Shown here in pieces: positions 34,355 to 42,864 of a DNA stretch of 64,000 nucleotides. Positions within the stretch are counted from its first letter, which is position 1, and each line of letters begins with the position of its first letter. The stretch comes from Thiobacillus sp. UBA3361 (GTDB lineage: Bacteria > Pseudomonadota > Gammaproteobacteria > Burkholderiales > Thiobacillaceae): positions 71,271 to 135,270 of the forward strand of contig DEQR01000046.1 of the NCBI GenBank assembly GCA_002360535.1. The letters run 5' to 3'. The translations under genes were made by a program, and so were the position numbers. The notes under the pieces were generated by a model that saw only the letters and a program-made list of their open reading frames with translations, did no database searches and had not been told where the DNA came from.

Positions 34355-35344
34355 ATGAAAGCACTTCAGGTAATTAAAGACGACACGGGCATCCGCAGTG
34401 CCGTGGTGGACCTGCCCCAACCCGACCCGGCCGAGGGCGAGGTGCTGATCCGCGCCCAGTGGTCCAGCGTCAACTACAAGGACGCCCTGGCCGCCACCGG
34501 CGCCGGCAAGATCATGAAGACCCTGCCCCTGGTGGGCGGCGTGGATGTGGCCGGGGTGGTGGAAACCAGCCGGGACGACCGTATCCAACCCGGCGACCCG
34601 GTGCTGGTCACCGGCTACGGCCTGGGGGTGGAACGGGACGGGGGCTACGCCGAGTTCGTGTGCGTACCCGCCAACTGGGCGGTCCCCCTCCCCCCCGGCC
34701 TCACCGCCTACCAGGCCATGGCCCTGGGCACCGCCGGCTTCACCGCCGCCCTGGCGGTCATGCGCCTGGAACTGCTGGGCGTGACGCCGAGCAGCGGCCC
34801 GGTGGCGGTCACCGGCGCGACCGGCGGCCTGGGCAGCCTGGCCGTCGACATGCTGGCGGGCCTCGGCTACGAAGTGGTGGCCATCTCCGGCAAGCCGGCG
34901 CAGGCCGACTGGTTGCGCGGCCTGGGCGCCAGCCAGGTGCTCGACCGCAAGTCCCTGGAACTGGGCACCCGCCCCCTGGAAAAGGCCCTGTGGGCCGGTG
35001 CCATCGACACCGTGGGCGGTGATCTGCTGGCCTGGCTGACCAGCACCATGGCCTACCGCGGCGCCATCGCCGCCTGCGGCCTGGCCGGCGGCGTGGAACT
35101 CAACACCACGGTGATGCCCTTCATCCTGCGCGGCGTCAGCCTGCTGGGCATCGACTCGGTGGCCTGTCCGATGGCCGAGCGGCTGGAGGTCTGGCGCCGT
35201 CTGGCGAGCGACCTGAAGCCGCGCCAACTGGAGAGCGGCATCGCCCGGACGGTGAATCTGGCCGATCTGTCCGGTGTGTTCCAGGGCTTCCTGGACGGCA
35301 CGGTGACCGGGCGGACCGTGGTATCGCTGGCGGGCGCCGGCTAG
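34355..35344 (+). CDS. acuI: Acrylyl-CoA reductase-like quinone oxidoreductase (AcuI/YhdH family)
   Basis: This 329-residue protein is a medium-chain dehydrogenase without structural zinc. The NADPH-binding region is at about 145-180 (VAVTGATGGLGSLAVDMLAGLGYEV). The N-terminal catalytic domain has SSVNYKDALAATGAGKI and PLVGGVDVAGVV, typical of YhdH/AcuI. AcuI reduces acrylyl-CoA to propionyl-CoA with NADPH. With PrpE downstream this would convert acrylate to propionyl-CoA, feeding the Mcl/Mch genes. An in-frame TTG at 34343 was rejected in favour of the ATG. Confidence 0.85.
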   Translation: MKALQVIKDDTGIRSAVVDLPQPDPAEGEVLIRAQWSSVNYKDALAATGAGKIMKTLPLVGGVDVAGVVETSRDDRIQPGDPVLVTGYGLGVERDGGYAEFVCVPANWAVPLPPGLTAYQAMALGTAGFTAALAVMRLELLGVTPSSGPVAVTGATGGLGSLAVDMLAGLGYEVVAISGKPAQADWLRGLGASQVLDRKSLELGTRPLEKALWAGAIDTVGGDLLAWLTSTMAYRGAIAACGLAGGVELNTTVMPFILRGVSLLGIDSVACPMAERLEVWRRLASDLKPRQLESGIARTVNLADLSGVFQGFLDGTVTGRTVVSLAGAG

Positions 35345-35380
35345 CGGACGGTTCTGGCCGCAACCGGCGCACGCGCGCGG

Positions 35381-35869
35381 TTATTCCCTCCAGGCGCTGA
35401 ACACATAGCCGGTCTTGCCGGCCTGTTCGGCGTGGCAGCCGTAGCAGGCCGACGCGGCCTGGTCGCCCACCACGCGGCGGGATTTGTCACCGCCGGCGAA
35501 GCCCTCGAATCCCCAGCCGCCGGTGGTCTTGTAGCGGCGGGCGTCCTTTTGCATCACCCCGAGCACCTTGCGCGGACCTTCGGCGATGGCGTTGCCCTCT
35601 TTCTTTACCTCGAGCAGATCGAAGACGATCACCGATCCATCCGCGAAGCGCCCATCGCGATAACCGCGCATGGCCTTGGCATTGGCATAGATGTGGTGGA
35701 TACCCCCGAAGGATTCATAGAGTGGATGGCCGGATTCCAGGATCAGGCTTTTGACGTGGGTCCAGTCCCGATAGCCGGCCGGGTAGCCGACACCGGAGGG
35801 CTCGGCGGACCAGGCGGCCGGACTGGCGAGGACGGCGAGCACGACGGGAATGAGGCGGATGGGGCTCAT
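35381..35869 (-). CDS. Cytochrome P460-family c-type cytochrome
   Basis: This 162-residue periplasmic protein has a signal peptide ending near SAWSA (about residue 22), the P460-type region GGWGFEGFAGGDKSRRVV, and one heme site CYGCH (142-146). P460 proteins oxidise hydroxylamine or relatives (cytochrome c'-beta group binds NO). The Lys-heme crosslink of true P460 cannot be judged from sequence. AGGAG precedes the start. It is divergent from a MarR gene with palindromic sites in between, so it is probably controlled by that regulator. Confidence 0.87.
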   Translation of the reverse strand: MSPIRLIPVVLAVLASPAAWSAEPSGVGYPAGYRDWTHVKSLILESGHPLYESFGGIHHIYANAKAMRGYRDGRFADGSVIVFDLLEVKKEGNAIAEGPRKVLGVMQKDARRYKTTGGWGFEGFAGGDKSRRVVGDQAASACYGCHAEQAGKTGYVFSAWRE

Positions 35870-35890
35870 GGCGTATCTCCTGTGGCTTGA

Positions 35891-35925
35891 ATGTATCGTA
35901 TCGAAATGATATCGATGCGATACAT
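35891..35925. promoter_or_regulatory. Inverted repeat with TATCG half-sites between P460 and marR genes
   Basis: The outer arms ATGTATCG (35891-35898) and CGATACAT (35918-35925) are exact complements, with extra TATCG units between them. The ATGTATCG half-site recurs in a second palindrome at 35955-35971. It is a likely MarR operator in the cytochrome P460 promoter. Confidence 0.65.
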
Positions 35926-35954
35926 ATAGCCGGGCAATTCCCGCTTGTCAATTC

Positions 35955-35971
35955 TGTATCGGGCCGATACA
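35955..35971. promoter_or_regulatory. Palindrome TGTATCGG-G-CCGATACA before the marR start
   Basis: It is a perfect 8-base inverted repeat around one base, ending 8 bases before the marR ATG. It shares TGTATCG with the neighbouring site, which suggests autorepression by the MarR protein. Confidence 0.7.
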
Positions 35972-35979
35972 TTCCCGGC

Positions 35980-36543
35980 ATGGCTACCCATCTTCTCAAA
36001 CTGCTTAATCTGGCCGAACGCCTGGGCAATCTGGCCCAGGCGCGTCTCAAGGCGATCGGCGCCGAGCATGGACTGCAGCCCGTCCATGTCCAGGCCCTGT
36101 TGTATCTGGCCGCCGCCAACCGCTATTCCAACACCCCCCAGGCGGTAGCCGAATACCTGGGCCTGACCAAGGGTACGGTGTCCCAGAGTCTGATCCTGCT
36201 GGAGGAAAAGGGTTTTCTCACGCGTGGTTCGGACGGACGCGACCGCCGGGTGGTCAGGTTGTCCCTGAGCCCGGCCGGCAACGCCCTGGTCGGCGCCGTG
36301 GGAAAGCGGGGCCTGGCCGGTTTCCGGGCGGCCGCCGATGCCCTGGGAGATGCGCCGTTGACCGCCATGACCGAGCTGCTCAGGCGTTTGCAGATGGAGG
36401 ATGGGCGGCGTAGCTTCGGAGTCTGCGCCACCTGCCGCCATCATCTCGCGGAGGGGCGCGACGCCTGGCGTTGCGGACTGACCGGCGAGCCGCTGAGCCG
36501 CCGGGATCGGGAGATGATCTGCCGGGAGCACGAACCCGTCTGA
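35980..36543 (+). CDS. MarR-family regulator with C-terminal cysteine cluster
   Basis: This 187-residue protein starts at 35980; the longer frame runs through the operator. The winged helix is at about 40-115 (TPQAVAEYLGLTKGTVSQSLILLEEKGFL, SDGRDRRVVRLSLSPAG). The C-terminus is longer than usual for MarR and has CATCRHHLAEG, WRCGLTGE and ICREH, four cysteines and three histidines that could bind zinc or an iron-sulfur cluster. It is expected to repress itself and the divergent cytochrome P460 gene. A metal- or nitrosative-stress-sensing role is inferred. Confidence 0.83.
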   Translation: MATHLLKLLNLAERLGNLAQARLKAIGAEHGLQPVHVQALLYLAAANRYSNTPQAVAEYLGLTKGTVSQSLILLEEKGFLTRGSDGRDRRVVRLSLSPAGNALVGAVGKRGLAGFRAAADALGDAPLTAMTELLRRLQMEDGRRSFGVCATCRHHLAEGRDAWRCGLTGEPLSRRDREMICREHEPV

Positions 36544-36655
36544 GTCGAGGTGGGCATTCCTCAAACCGCCGCGAGCGGGTAAGGTTGCCGGCAGCATGTC
36601 CCGCTGGGGGCACGACCGAATACACCGGACAATCGGGATCGAGGAGACTGAAGGA

Positions 36656-38569
36656 ATGGGCAAGTACGCGGATTTCTATCGCCGTTCCATGGACGACAAG
36701 GCGGGCTTCTGGGCCGAGCAGGCCCGGTTGATTAATTGGCATACCCCCTTCGAACAGGTGCTGGACGACAGCCGCCTGCCCTTCGCCCGCTGGTTCGTGG
36801 GCGGCCGCACAAATCTGTGCCACAACGCCGTGGATCGGCACCTCGCGACCCGGCCTGAGCAGAAGGCCATCGTCTATCTGTCCACCGAAACCGGCCAGGA
36901 AGGCAGCTACACCTACCGGGAGCTGCACGCGGAGGTGAACCGGGTGGCGGCCATGATCGCCGGGCTGGGGGTAAGCAAGGGCGACCGGGTGATCATCTAC
37001 ATGCCCATGGTGCCCGAGGCGGTGTTCGCCATGCTGGCCTGTGCGCGCATCGGCGCCATCCATTCGGTGGTGTTCGGCGGCTTCGCGGCCAACAGCCTGG
37101 CCACCCGCATCGACGACGCGAAGCCGAAGCTCTTGATCACCTCCGACGCCGGCATGCGCGGCGGCAAGACCATCCTCTACAAACCCCTGGTGGACGAAGC
37201 CCTGAACCTGGCGCAAAACCCGCCGGACAAGGTGCTGCTGTTCAGGCGCGGCCTGGACGCGGACCTGGCCTGGAACGCCGGCCGCGACGTGGACTGGGCC
37301 GAACTGCGCGCCCGCCACCTGGACGCGGAAGTGGAGCCGGTCTGGCTGGAATCCTCCGAGCCCTCCTACATCCTCTACACCTCCGGCACCACCGGCAAGC
37401 CCAAGGGCGTACAGCGCAACACGGGCGGCTACGCCGTGGCCCTGGCCGCATCCATGAAGCACATCTACACCGGCCGGGCCGGCGAGACCATGTTCACCTC
37501 CAGCGACATCGGCTGGGTGGTGGGCCACAGCTACATCGTCTATGGGCCGCTCATCGCCGGCATGACCACCATCGTCTACGAGGGCCTGCCCATCCGCCCC
37601 GACCCGGGCATCTGGTGGAAGATCGTGCAGGACAACCGGGTGAACGTCATGTTCACCTCCCCCACCGCCGTGCGGGTGCTGAAGAAGCAGCCGCCGGAGT
37701 ACCTGCACAAGTACGACGTCTCCAGCCTGCGCTCCCTCTACCTCGCCGGCGAGCCCCTGGACGAGCCCACCGCCCGCTGGATCGCCGACGCCCTGGGGGT
37801 GAACATCATCGACAACTACTGGCAGACCGAGACCGGCTGGCCCATCCTGTCCAGCGTGCCGGCCATCGAGGACCTGCCGCGCAAGTTCGGCTCGCCGGGC
37901 TTCGCCGTCTACGGCTTCGACCTGAAGCTGCTGGACGAGCGCACCGGCCAGGAGGTGGGCGCCGACGAGAAGGGCGTGCTCACCGCCATCCCGCCCCTGC
38001 CCCCGGGCTGCCTGACCACCGTCTGGGGCGACGACAAGCGCTTCGTCAACACCTACTTCTCCAACTTCGAGAACGTGCTGGCCTATTCCACCTTCGACTG
38101 GGCCACCCGTGACGCCGACGGCTATTACTTCATCCTCGGCCGCACCGACGACGTGATCAACGTGGCCGGCCATCGCCTGGGCACCCGGGAGATCGAGGAA
38201 GCCGTGTCCGCCCATCCGGCCATCGCCGAGGTGGCGGTAGTAGGCGTGCACGACGAAGTGAAGGGCCAGGCGGTGATGGCCTTCGCGGTGGTCAAGGACG
38301 CCGGCCGCACCGCCACCCCCGAGGCCACCGCCGCCCTGGAAAAGGAGGTGATGGCCACCGTGGACCGGGAACTGGGCGCCATCGCCCGCCCGGCGCGGGT
38401 GTGCTTCGTCACCCTGCTGCCCAAGACCCGCTCCGGCAAGCTGCTGCGCCGCTCCATCCAGGCCCTGGCGGAAGGCCGCGAGGCGGGCGACCTGACCACC
38501 CTGGACGACCCCTCGGCCCTGGAGCAGATCAAGGCGGCGGTGGCGGCCTGGAAATCGGGCAAGGCCTGA
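36656..38569 (+). CDS. prpE: Propionyl-CoA synthetase
   Basis: This 637-residue AMP-forming ligase is of the acetyl/propionyl-CoA synthetase type. The start MGKYADFYRRSMDDKAGFW has GGAG upstream. Motifs: YTYRELHAEVNRVAAMI, YTSGTTGKPKGVQR (adenylate loop), NYWQTETGWPI, GRTDDVINVAGHRLGTREIE, and KTRSGKLLRRSI with the catalytic Lys. The AMP site after GVQR matches PrpE more than Acs. PrpE activates propionate and, in some bacteria, acrylate. It supplies the substrate of the Mcl/Mch route. Confidence 0.93.
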   Translation: MGKYADFYRRSMDDKAGFWAEQARLINWHTPFEQVLDDSRLPFARWFVGGRTNLCHNAVDRHLATRPEQKAIVYLSTETGQEGSYTYRELHAEVNRVAAMIAGLGVSKGDRVIIYMPMVPEAVFAMLACARIGAIHSVVFGGFAANSLATRIDDAKPKLLITSDAGMRGGKTILYKPLVDEALNLAQNPPDKVLLFRRGLDADLAWNAGRDVDWAELRARHLDAEVEPVWLESSEPSYILYTSGTTGKPKGVQRNTGGYAVALAASMKHIYTGRAGETMFTSSDIGWVVGHSYIVYGPLIAGMTTIVYEGLPIRPDPGIWWKIVQDNRVNVMFTSPTAVRVLKKQPPEYLHKYDVSSLRSLYLAGEPLDEPTARWIADALGVNIIDNYWQTETGWPILSSVPAIEDLPRKFGSPGFAVYGFDLKLLDERTGQEVGADEKGVLTAIPPLPPGCLTTVWGDDKRFVNTYFSNFENVLAYSTFDWATRDADGYYFILGRTDDVINVAGHRLGTREIEEAVSAHPAIAEVAVVGVHDEVKGQAVMAFAVVKDAGRTATPEATAALEKEVMATVDRELGAIARPARVCFVTLLPKTRSGKLLRRSIQALAEGREAGDLTTLDDPSALEQIKAAVAAWKSGKA

Positions 38570-38570
38570 G

Positions 38571-38870
38571 ATGAGGCGTCGCATCGTCTTCACGGTCCTG
38601 GCCTTCGGCCTGTCCCTGCCGGCCACCGCCGGCTGGCGGTGGGTGGCCGAGGGCGATTGTATCGGTCCGCAGCTGCAGGGGGCGCCCGGCAATGTCCCGG
38701 AGCCGGATCGCTGCACACCGGAGATGGCCGGCAAGACCGCGCTTTGCTTTCCCCAAGCCTGCTACCCCGGTTGCCAGTACCTCGACCTGCCCAGCTCGAA
38801 GTGCCTGCCAGGCGCCGACACGGGGCAGATCTATACCTGCGAACCCGAACCCGCACAGCCGGTGAAATAG
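38571..38870 (+). CDS. Small secreted cysteine-rich protein, unknown
   Basis: This 99-residue protein has a clear signal peptide (MRRRIVFTVLAFGLSLPATAG, cut near 20). The mature part has six cysteines (DCIGP, DRCTPEM, LCFPQACYPGCQY, KCLPG, YTCEPE appear in order), so it is probably held by disulfides in the periplasm. It begins one base after the prpE stop, so it is co-transcribed. No family is recognised. Confidence 0.6.
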   Translation: MRRRIVFTVLAFGLSLPATAGWRWVAEGDCIGPQLQGAPGNVPEPDRCTPEMAGKTALCFPQACYPGCQYLDLPSSKCLPGADTGQIYTCEPEPAQPVK

Positions 38871-38874
38871 AACC

Positions 38875-38898
38875 GCCGCGACATCCACGCGTCGCGGC
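38875..38898 (+). other. GC hairpin between the small secreted protein and srkA
   Basis: GCCGCGAC (38875-38882) pairs with GTCGCGGC (38891-38898) around an 8-base loop, just after the stop codon. No T-run follows, so it is an RNA stem and not a classic terminator. Confidence 0.45.
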
Positions 38899-38916
38899 GA
38901 CCCGTACAATCCCGGC

Positions 38917-39918
38917 ATGGAAAATCCAGCCACCCACCCCTACGCCGCCCTGACCCCCGATGCGGTGCTGGACGCCCTGGAGTCGGTGGGCCTGCCCGCC
39001 GACGGCCGGCTGCTGGCCCTGAACAGCTACGAGAACCGGGTCTATCAGGCCTGGCTGGACGATGCCGAGCCGGTGGTGGCCAAGTTCTACCGGCCGGGCC
39101 GCTGGTCCGACGCGGCCATCCTGGAGGAACACGCCTTCACTCTGGAACTGGCCGAGCGGGAGATCCCGGTGGTGCCGCCCCTGCTCCCGGAAGGGCGCAG
39201 CCTGCATGAGCACGCCGGCTTCCGCTTCGCCGTCTATCCGCGCCGGGGCGGGCGCACGCCTGAGCTCTCCGACCCGGACACCCTGGAATGGCTGGGCCGC
39301 TTCCTGGGCCGCATCCACGCCGTGGGGGCGCTGTCCGCCTACCGGGCGCGCCCGACCCTGGACATCGCCAGCTTCGGCGAGGAACCCCGCGACTGGCTGC
39401 TGGCCCACGACTGGATACCCGTGGAACTGAGGGCCGTCTGGCAGGGGGTGGCGGATCAGGCCCTGGACGGCGTGCGCCACGCCTTTGATCGCGCCGGAGA
39501 CGTGGCCCGGCTGCGCCTGCACGGCGACTGCCACATGGGCAATGTGCTGTGGACCGAGTACGGCGACGCCCCCGGCCCCCACTTCGTGGATTTCGACGAC
39601 AGCCGCATGGGCCCGGCGGTGCAGGACCTGTGGATGCTGCTCTCGGGGGACCGGGGCGAGATGACCCGCCAGTTCTCCGACGTGCTGACCGGCTACGAGG
39701 ACTTCATGGACTTCGACCGGCGCGAGCTGCACCTGATCGAGGCCCTGCGCACCCTGCGCCTGATCCACTACAGCGCCTGGATTGCCCGGCGCTGGGACGA
39801 CCCGGCCTTCCCCGCCGCCTTCCCCTGGTTCGACAGCCCCCGCTACTGGGAGGAACGCATCCTGGAGCTGCGGGAGCAGATCGCCCTGATGCAGGAGCCG
39901 CCCCTGGGGCCGCTCTGA
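38917..39918 (+). CDS. srkA: Stress-response Ser/Thr protein kinase SrkA (YihE)
   Basis: This 333-residue protein belongs to the aminoglycoside phosphotransferase-like kinase fold. Visible motifs: LNSYENRVYQAWLDD and VVAKFYRPGRWS at the N-terminus (ATP site and lysine), the catalytic loop LHGDCHMGNVLW, and HFVDFDDSRMGPAVQDLW with the metal-binding Asp. This wording is diagnostic of SrkA/YihE, which protects against envelope or oxidative stress. It is followed after 8 bases by rsuA. It is cytosolic. Confidence 0.93.
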   Translation: MENPATHPYAALTPDAVLDALESVGLPADGRLLALNSYENRVYQAWLDDAEPVVAKFYRPGRWSDAAILEEHAFTLELAEREIPVVPPLLPEGRSLHEHAGFRFAVYPRRGGRTPELSDPDTLEWLGRFLGRIHAVGALSAYRARPTLDIASFGEEPRDWLLAHDWIPVELRAVWQGVADQALDGVRHAFDRAGDVARLRLHGDCHMGNVLWTEYGDAPGPHFVDFDDSRMGPAVQDLWMLLSGDRGEMTRQFSDVLTGYEDFMDFDRRELHLIEALRTLRLIHYSAWIARRWDDPAFPAAFPWFDSPRYWEERILELREQIALMQEPPLGPL

Positions 39919-39926
39919 GTCGGACG

Positions 39927-40649
39927 ATGCAGCTGGAACGGATCCTGCAATCCCAGGGCTTCGGCAGCCGCAAGGCCTGCCGGGCCATGGTGTGGCACGG
40001 CCGGGTGACGGCGGGCGGGCAACCCACGGACGATCCCTTCGCCGAGTTCGAGCCCGATGGCCTGGGCTTCGGCGTGGACGGCGAGGCCTGGGTCTATCGC
40101 GAACGGGCCACGCTCATGCTGCACAAGCCGGCGGGCTACGAGTGCTCCTGCTCGCCCCGCCACCACCCCGGCGTGCTGAGCCTGCTGCCCGCGCCCCTGG
40201 TCAACCGGGGTGTCCAATCCGTGGGCAGGCTGGACGTGGACACCACCGGCCTGCTGCTGCTGAGCGACGACGGCGATCTGATCCACCGGCTCATCTCCCC
40301 CCACCACCAGGTGGCCAAGGTCTATGAAGTGACCGCCAAACACCCGGTGGACGACACCCAGATCGCCGCCCTGCTTGCCGGCGTGCAACTGCGCGACGAA
40401 CCAGCGCCCATCGCCGCGGCGGAATGCGAACGGGTGGATACAGGGGGGGACGGGCGCGTCATCCGCCTGACCCTCACCGAAGGCAAGTACCATCAGGTCA
40501 AGCGCATGCTGGCCGCCGCCGGCAACCGGGTAGAGGCCCTCAAGCGAGTGGCGGTGGGCGGCCTGGCGCTGCCCGAGGATCTGGCGGAGGGGCAATGGCG
40601 CTGGCTGGAGGCGGCCGAACTGGAGTGGCTGTTGGAACGCCATGCCTGA
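39927..40649 (+). CDS. rsuA: 16S rRNA pseudouridine synthase (RsuA family)
   Basis: This 240-residue protein has an N-terminal S4-like domain (LERILQSQGFGSRKACRAMVW) and a synthase domain with the catalytic Asp in VGRLDVDTTGLLLLSDDGDL. Also KPAGYECSCSPRHHP, and EGKYHQVKRMLAAAGNRV near the C-terminus. RsuA makes pseudouridine 516 in 16S rRNA. The start at 39927 was chosen by family length; the frame upstream is antisense noise over srkA. Confidence 0.92.
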   Translation: MQLERILQSQGFGSRKACRAMVWHGRVTAGGQPTDDPFAEFEPDGLGFGVDGEAWVYRERATLMLHKPAGYECSCSPRHHPGVLSLLPAPLVNRGVQSVGRLDVDTTGLLLLSDDGDLIHRLISPHHQVAKVYEVTAKHPVDDTQIAALLAGVQLRDEPAPIAAAECERVDTGGDGRVIRLTLTEGKYHQVKRMLAAAGNRVEALKRVAVGGLALPEDLAEGQWRWLEAAELEWLLERHA

Positions 40650-40688
40650 CCGGCCCACGCCTACGACGACTTGGAAGCCGCCCCGCTG

Positions 40689-41180
40689 ATGGACGAACCC
40701 TGCGCCGCCAACCGATTTTTGCTGGAGCATGCCAACCTGCTGATCGAGAGCTACCGGCACCTGGTCCGCGGCCCCCTCATGCCGCCCTGCCTGAGCCCCG
40801 AGCTGGCCGCACGGGAACTCTACCAAGCCCCCTTCGTGGTGCTGTCCCACGACAGCGCCGCCGACCCCCTGTTCACCTATGCCAATCTGGCGGCCCAGCG
40901 GCTTTTCGAGATGTCCTGGAGCGAGATGGTCGGCATGCCGTCGCGCTTTTCCGCCGAGCCCCTGGCGCGCGAAGAACGCCAGCGCCTCCTGGAGCAGGTG
41001 GCCCGGCAGGGCTATATCGACGACTACCAAGGGGTGCGCGTGTCCAAGTCCGGCCGCCGTTTCCTGGTCCGCGACGCCACGGTGTGGAACCTGCTGGACC
41101 AGGACGGGAACCTGCGCGGCCAGGCGGCCACCTTCAGCCATTGGACGATGCTGCCGGGGTCAAGGAGCGACGGCCGGTGA
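40689..41180 (+). CDS. MEKHLA-domain protein (PAS-like)
   Basis: This 163-residue protein matches the MEKHLA domain: APFVVLSHDSAADPLFTYANLAAQRLFEMSWSE, then SRFSAEPLAREERQRLLEQV and ATVWNLLDQDGNLRGQAATF. The fold is PAS-like, and such proteins may bind a small ligand. Its role is unknown. The ATG at 40689 was preferred to an in-frame TTG at 40671. It is the last gene of the srkA-rsuA series, followed by a REP-like hairpin. Confidence 0.8.
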   Translation: MDEPCAANRFLLEHANLLIESYRHLVRGPLMPPCLSPELAARELYQAPFVVLSHDSAADPLFTYANLAAQRLFEMSWSEMVGMPSRFSAEPLAREERQRLLEQVARQGYIDDYQGVRVSKSGRRFLVRDATVWNLLDQDGNLRGQAATFSHWTMLPGSRSDGR

Positions 41181-41208
41181 TCTCCGCCCGCCCCGGCTGT
41201 AAGCCACC

Positions 41209-41232
41209 AGGTCGCCAATGGATTGGCGACCT
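41209..41232. repeat. REP-like hairpin AGGTCGCCAAT/ATTGGCGACCT
   Basis: Perfect 11-base arms surround GG. It lies between the convergent MEKHLA and CinA-like genes, about 30 bases after the first stop. It may serve as a shared terminator-like stem or be a dispersed repeat. Confidence 0.65.
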
Positions 41233-41308
41233 ACGGCAGTAAGGGCGGCAATCCTTTCCCGACGCCTTCGGCGGCGCGGCTATTCCGGCCGGGCGCATGC
41301 GAGGTGGT

Positions 41309-42067
41309 TCAAATCTCTTCAATGCGCTCCCCCAGGGCGGCCACGCCCGCGCGCAACTGCCGGAACGCCGCGTCCACCCGGTCGGGCGGCCCCTTGACCC
41401 CCAACTCGATCTCCCAGGGATCGGTGGTGCTGCGCCGGGCGTGGGGCAGGCTGAACACCCGCACGCCGGGATGGTCCGCCTCCACCCGCTCCATGAGGGG
41501 CGTCAGGGTGGCCTCGGCCAGGCCCAGGACGCGCATCGCCTTTTCCGTCTGGGCCTGGGTGTGGAACAGGTGGGCGTAGCGCGTGTCCAGCACCCATTCG
41601 ATCATGGGCCAGGCCATCACCGGGAAGCCGGGCACGAAATGGTGCCGGTGGATGCCGAAACCGGGGATACGGTTGTAGGGATTGGGGATGAGTTCGGCGC
41701 CCTCGGGAAATTCGCCCATGCGCAGCCGCTCGGGAGTGACCTCCAGGCCCACTTCGCGGGTGCGTTCGCCGATCAGCCGGGCGGCCTCGGGATGCAGCAC
41801 CAGGGGCACACCCAGGGCGGCCGCGGCGGCCTGGCGGGTATGGTCGTCTGGGGTGGAGCCGATGCCGCCGGTGCAGAACACCACGTCGCTGCCGGAAAAA
41901 CTGTGGCTCAGGGCCTCGGTGATGCGCCAGCGCTCGTCCCCCAGGTAGCTCACCCAGTCCAGACGCAGCCCGCGTTCGGCGAGCATCTCGCGCACCTTGG
42001 CGAAATGCTGGTCCTGATGCTTGCCGGACAGTATTTCGTCGCCGATGACCATCAACCCGAAGCCCAT
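41309..42067 (-). CDS. CinA N-terminal-like, MoCF-biosynthesis-fold protein
   Basis: This 252-residue protein has the MoaB/Mog-like domain: MVIGDEILSGKHQDQHF, DVVFCTGGIGSTPDDHT, PGFPVMAWPMIEWVL. The CinA C-terminal nicotinamide-mononucleotide deamidase domain is not present. Related proteins act as pyrophosphatases on ADP-ribose-like compounds or are annotated as competence/damage-inducible. The start at 42067 has GGGGG upstream. Divergent from the ceramidase-like gene. Confidence 0.87.
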   Translation of the reverse strand: MGFGLMVIGDEILSGKHQDQHFAKVREMLAERGLRLDWVSYLGDERWRITEALSHSFSGSDVVFCTGGIGSTPDDHTRQAAAAALGVPLVLHPEAARLIGERTREVGLEVTPERLRMGEFPEGAELIPNPYNRIPGFGIHRHHFVPGFPVMAWPMIEWVLDTRYAHLFHTQAQTEKAMRVLGLAEATLTPLMERVEADHPGVRVFSLPHARRSTTDPWEIELGVKGPPDRVDAAFRQLRAGVAALGERIEEI

Positions 42068-42189
42068 CGCATCCCCCTTCGCCGCCGTCGATTCCATCCG
42101 TTCCGCCGGGCCGTTGCCGGCGCCTCGGGCAGGCTGCCCTAGAATGGGCGGACCCGCCATGTGCCTGATTGTTCCCCCGGAGCCGACCC

Positions 42190-42864
42190 TTGGACAACCC
42201 CATCGACCTCTATTGCGAACGCACCGGGACGGAGTTTTGGTCCGAACCGGTCAACGCCCTGACCAACCTGGCCTTCCTGGTGGCCGCCGGCCTCCTGCTG
42301 CGGGTCTGGCTGGCCGCCTATCGCGGCAGAACTGCGGCCGGCTGGGACCGCCTGTTACTGGTCATCCTGGTGGCAGCCATCGGCCTGGGCAGCGGCCTGT
42401 TCCACACCTTCGCCCGGACCTGGGCGGCCATGGCCGACGTGCTGCCCATCGCCCTGTTCATCAGCGTCTTCCTGCTGGTGAGCCTGAAACGGCTGGCGGG
42501 CTTGGGCTGGCCGGCCACCCTCGCCTGGTTCGCGGCCTACCACGGCGCCAATGTCCTGGCACAGCGGCACCTCGACCCGGCGCTGCTGAACGGCTCGGTG
42601 TTCTATCTGCCCAGCTTCGCGGCCCTGGCGTTGCTGGCCGCCTGGCTGGCCTGGCGCGGTCATGTCCGCAGCCGTCGGTTCACCGGTGCCGCCGTCCTGT
42701 TTCTCGTCTCCCTGGGTTTCCGCAGCGCGGACATGGCCGTGTGCGCCGCCTGGCCCCTGGGTACGCATTTCCTGTGGCACCTGCTGAACGCCACCCTGCT
42801 CTGGCTGCTGGTGTGCGCCGTCATGGACAACCCCGGCCCGGCTCAGTCCGCCAGGAACGGATAG
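42190..42864 (+). CDS. Ceramidase-family integral membrane protein
   Basis: This 224-residue protein has seven or so hydrophobic segments. Family words: YCERTGTEFWSEPVNALTNLAFLVAA, GLGSGLFHTFARTWAAMADVLPIALFI and GTHFLWHLLNATLLW supply the conserved Ser, Asp and His residues of the CREST hydrolases. The start is a TTG at 42190 preceded by GGAG; no ATG fits. A substrate other than ceramide is likely in bacteria. Its 3' end overlaps that of the convergent nemA by 22 bases. Confidence 0.85.
   Translation: MDNPIDLYCERTGTEFWSEPVNALTNLAFLVAAGLLLRVWLAAYRGRTAAGWDRLLLVILVAAIGLGSGLFHTFARTWAAMADVLPIALFISVFLLVSLKRLAGLGWPATLAWFAAYHGANVLAQRHLDPALLNGSVFYLPSFAALALLAAWLAWRGHVRSRRFTGAAVLFLVSLGFRSADMAVCAAWPLGTHFLWHLLNATLLWLLVCAVMDNPGPAQSARNG

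Noticed and set aside
36380..38734. Open frame of 784 codons on the minus strand over prpE
   Set aside because: It is a mirror-frame artefact of the PrpE gene, with low-complexity Gly/His/Val composition.
41209..41232. tRNA or small RNA gene
   Set aside because: It is a single 11-base hairpin without cloverleaf arms, and matches a REP-like element or shared terminator stem.
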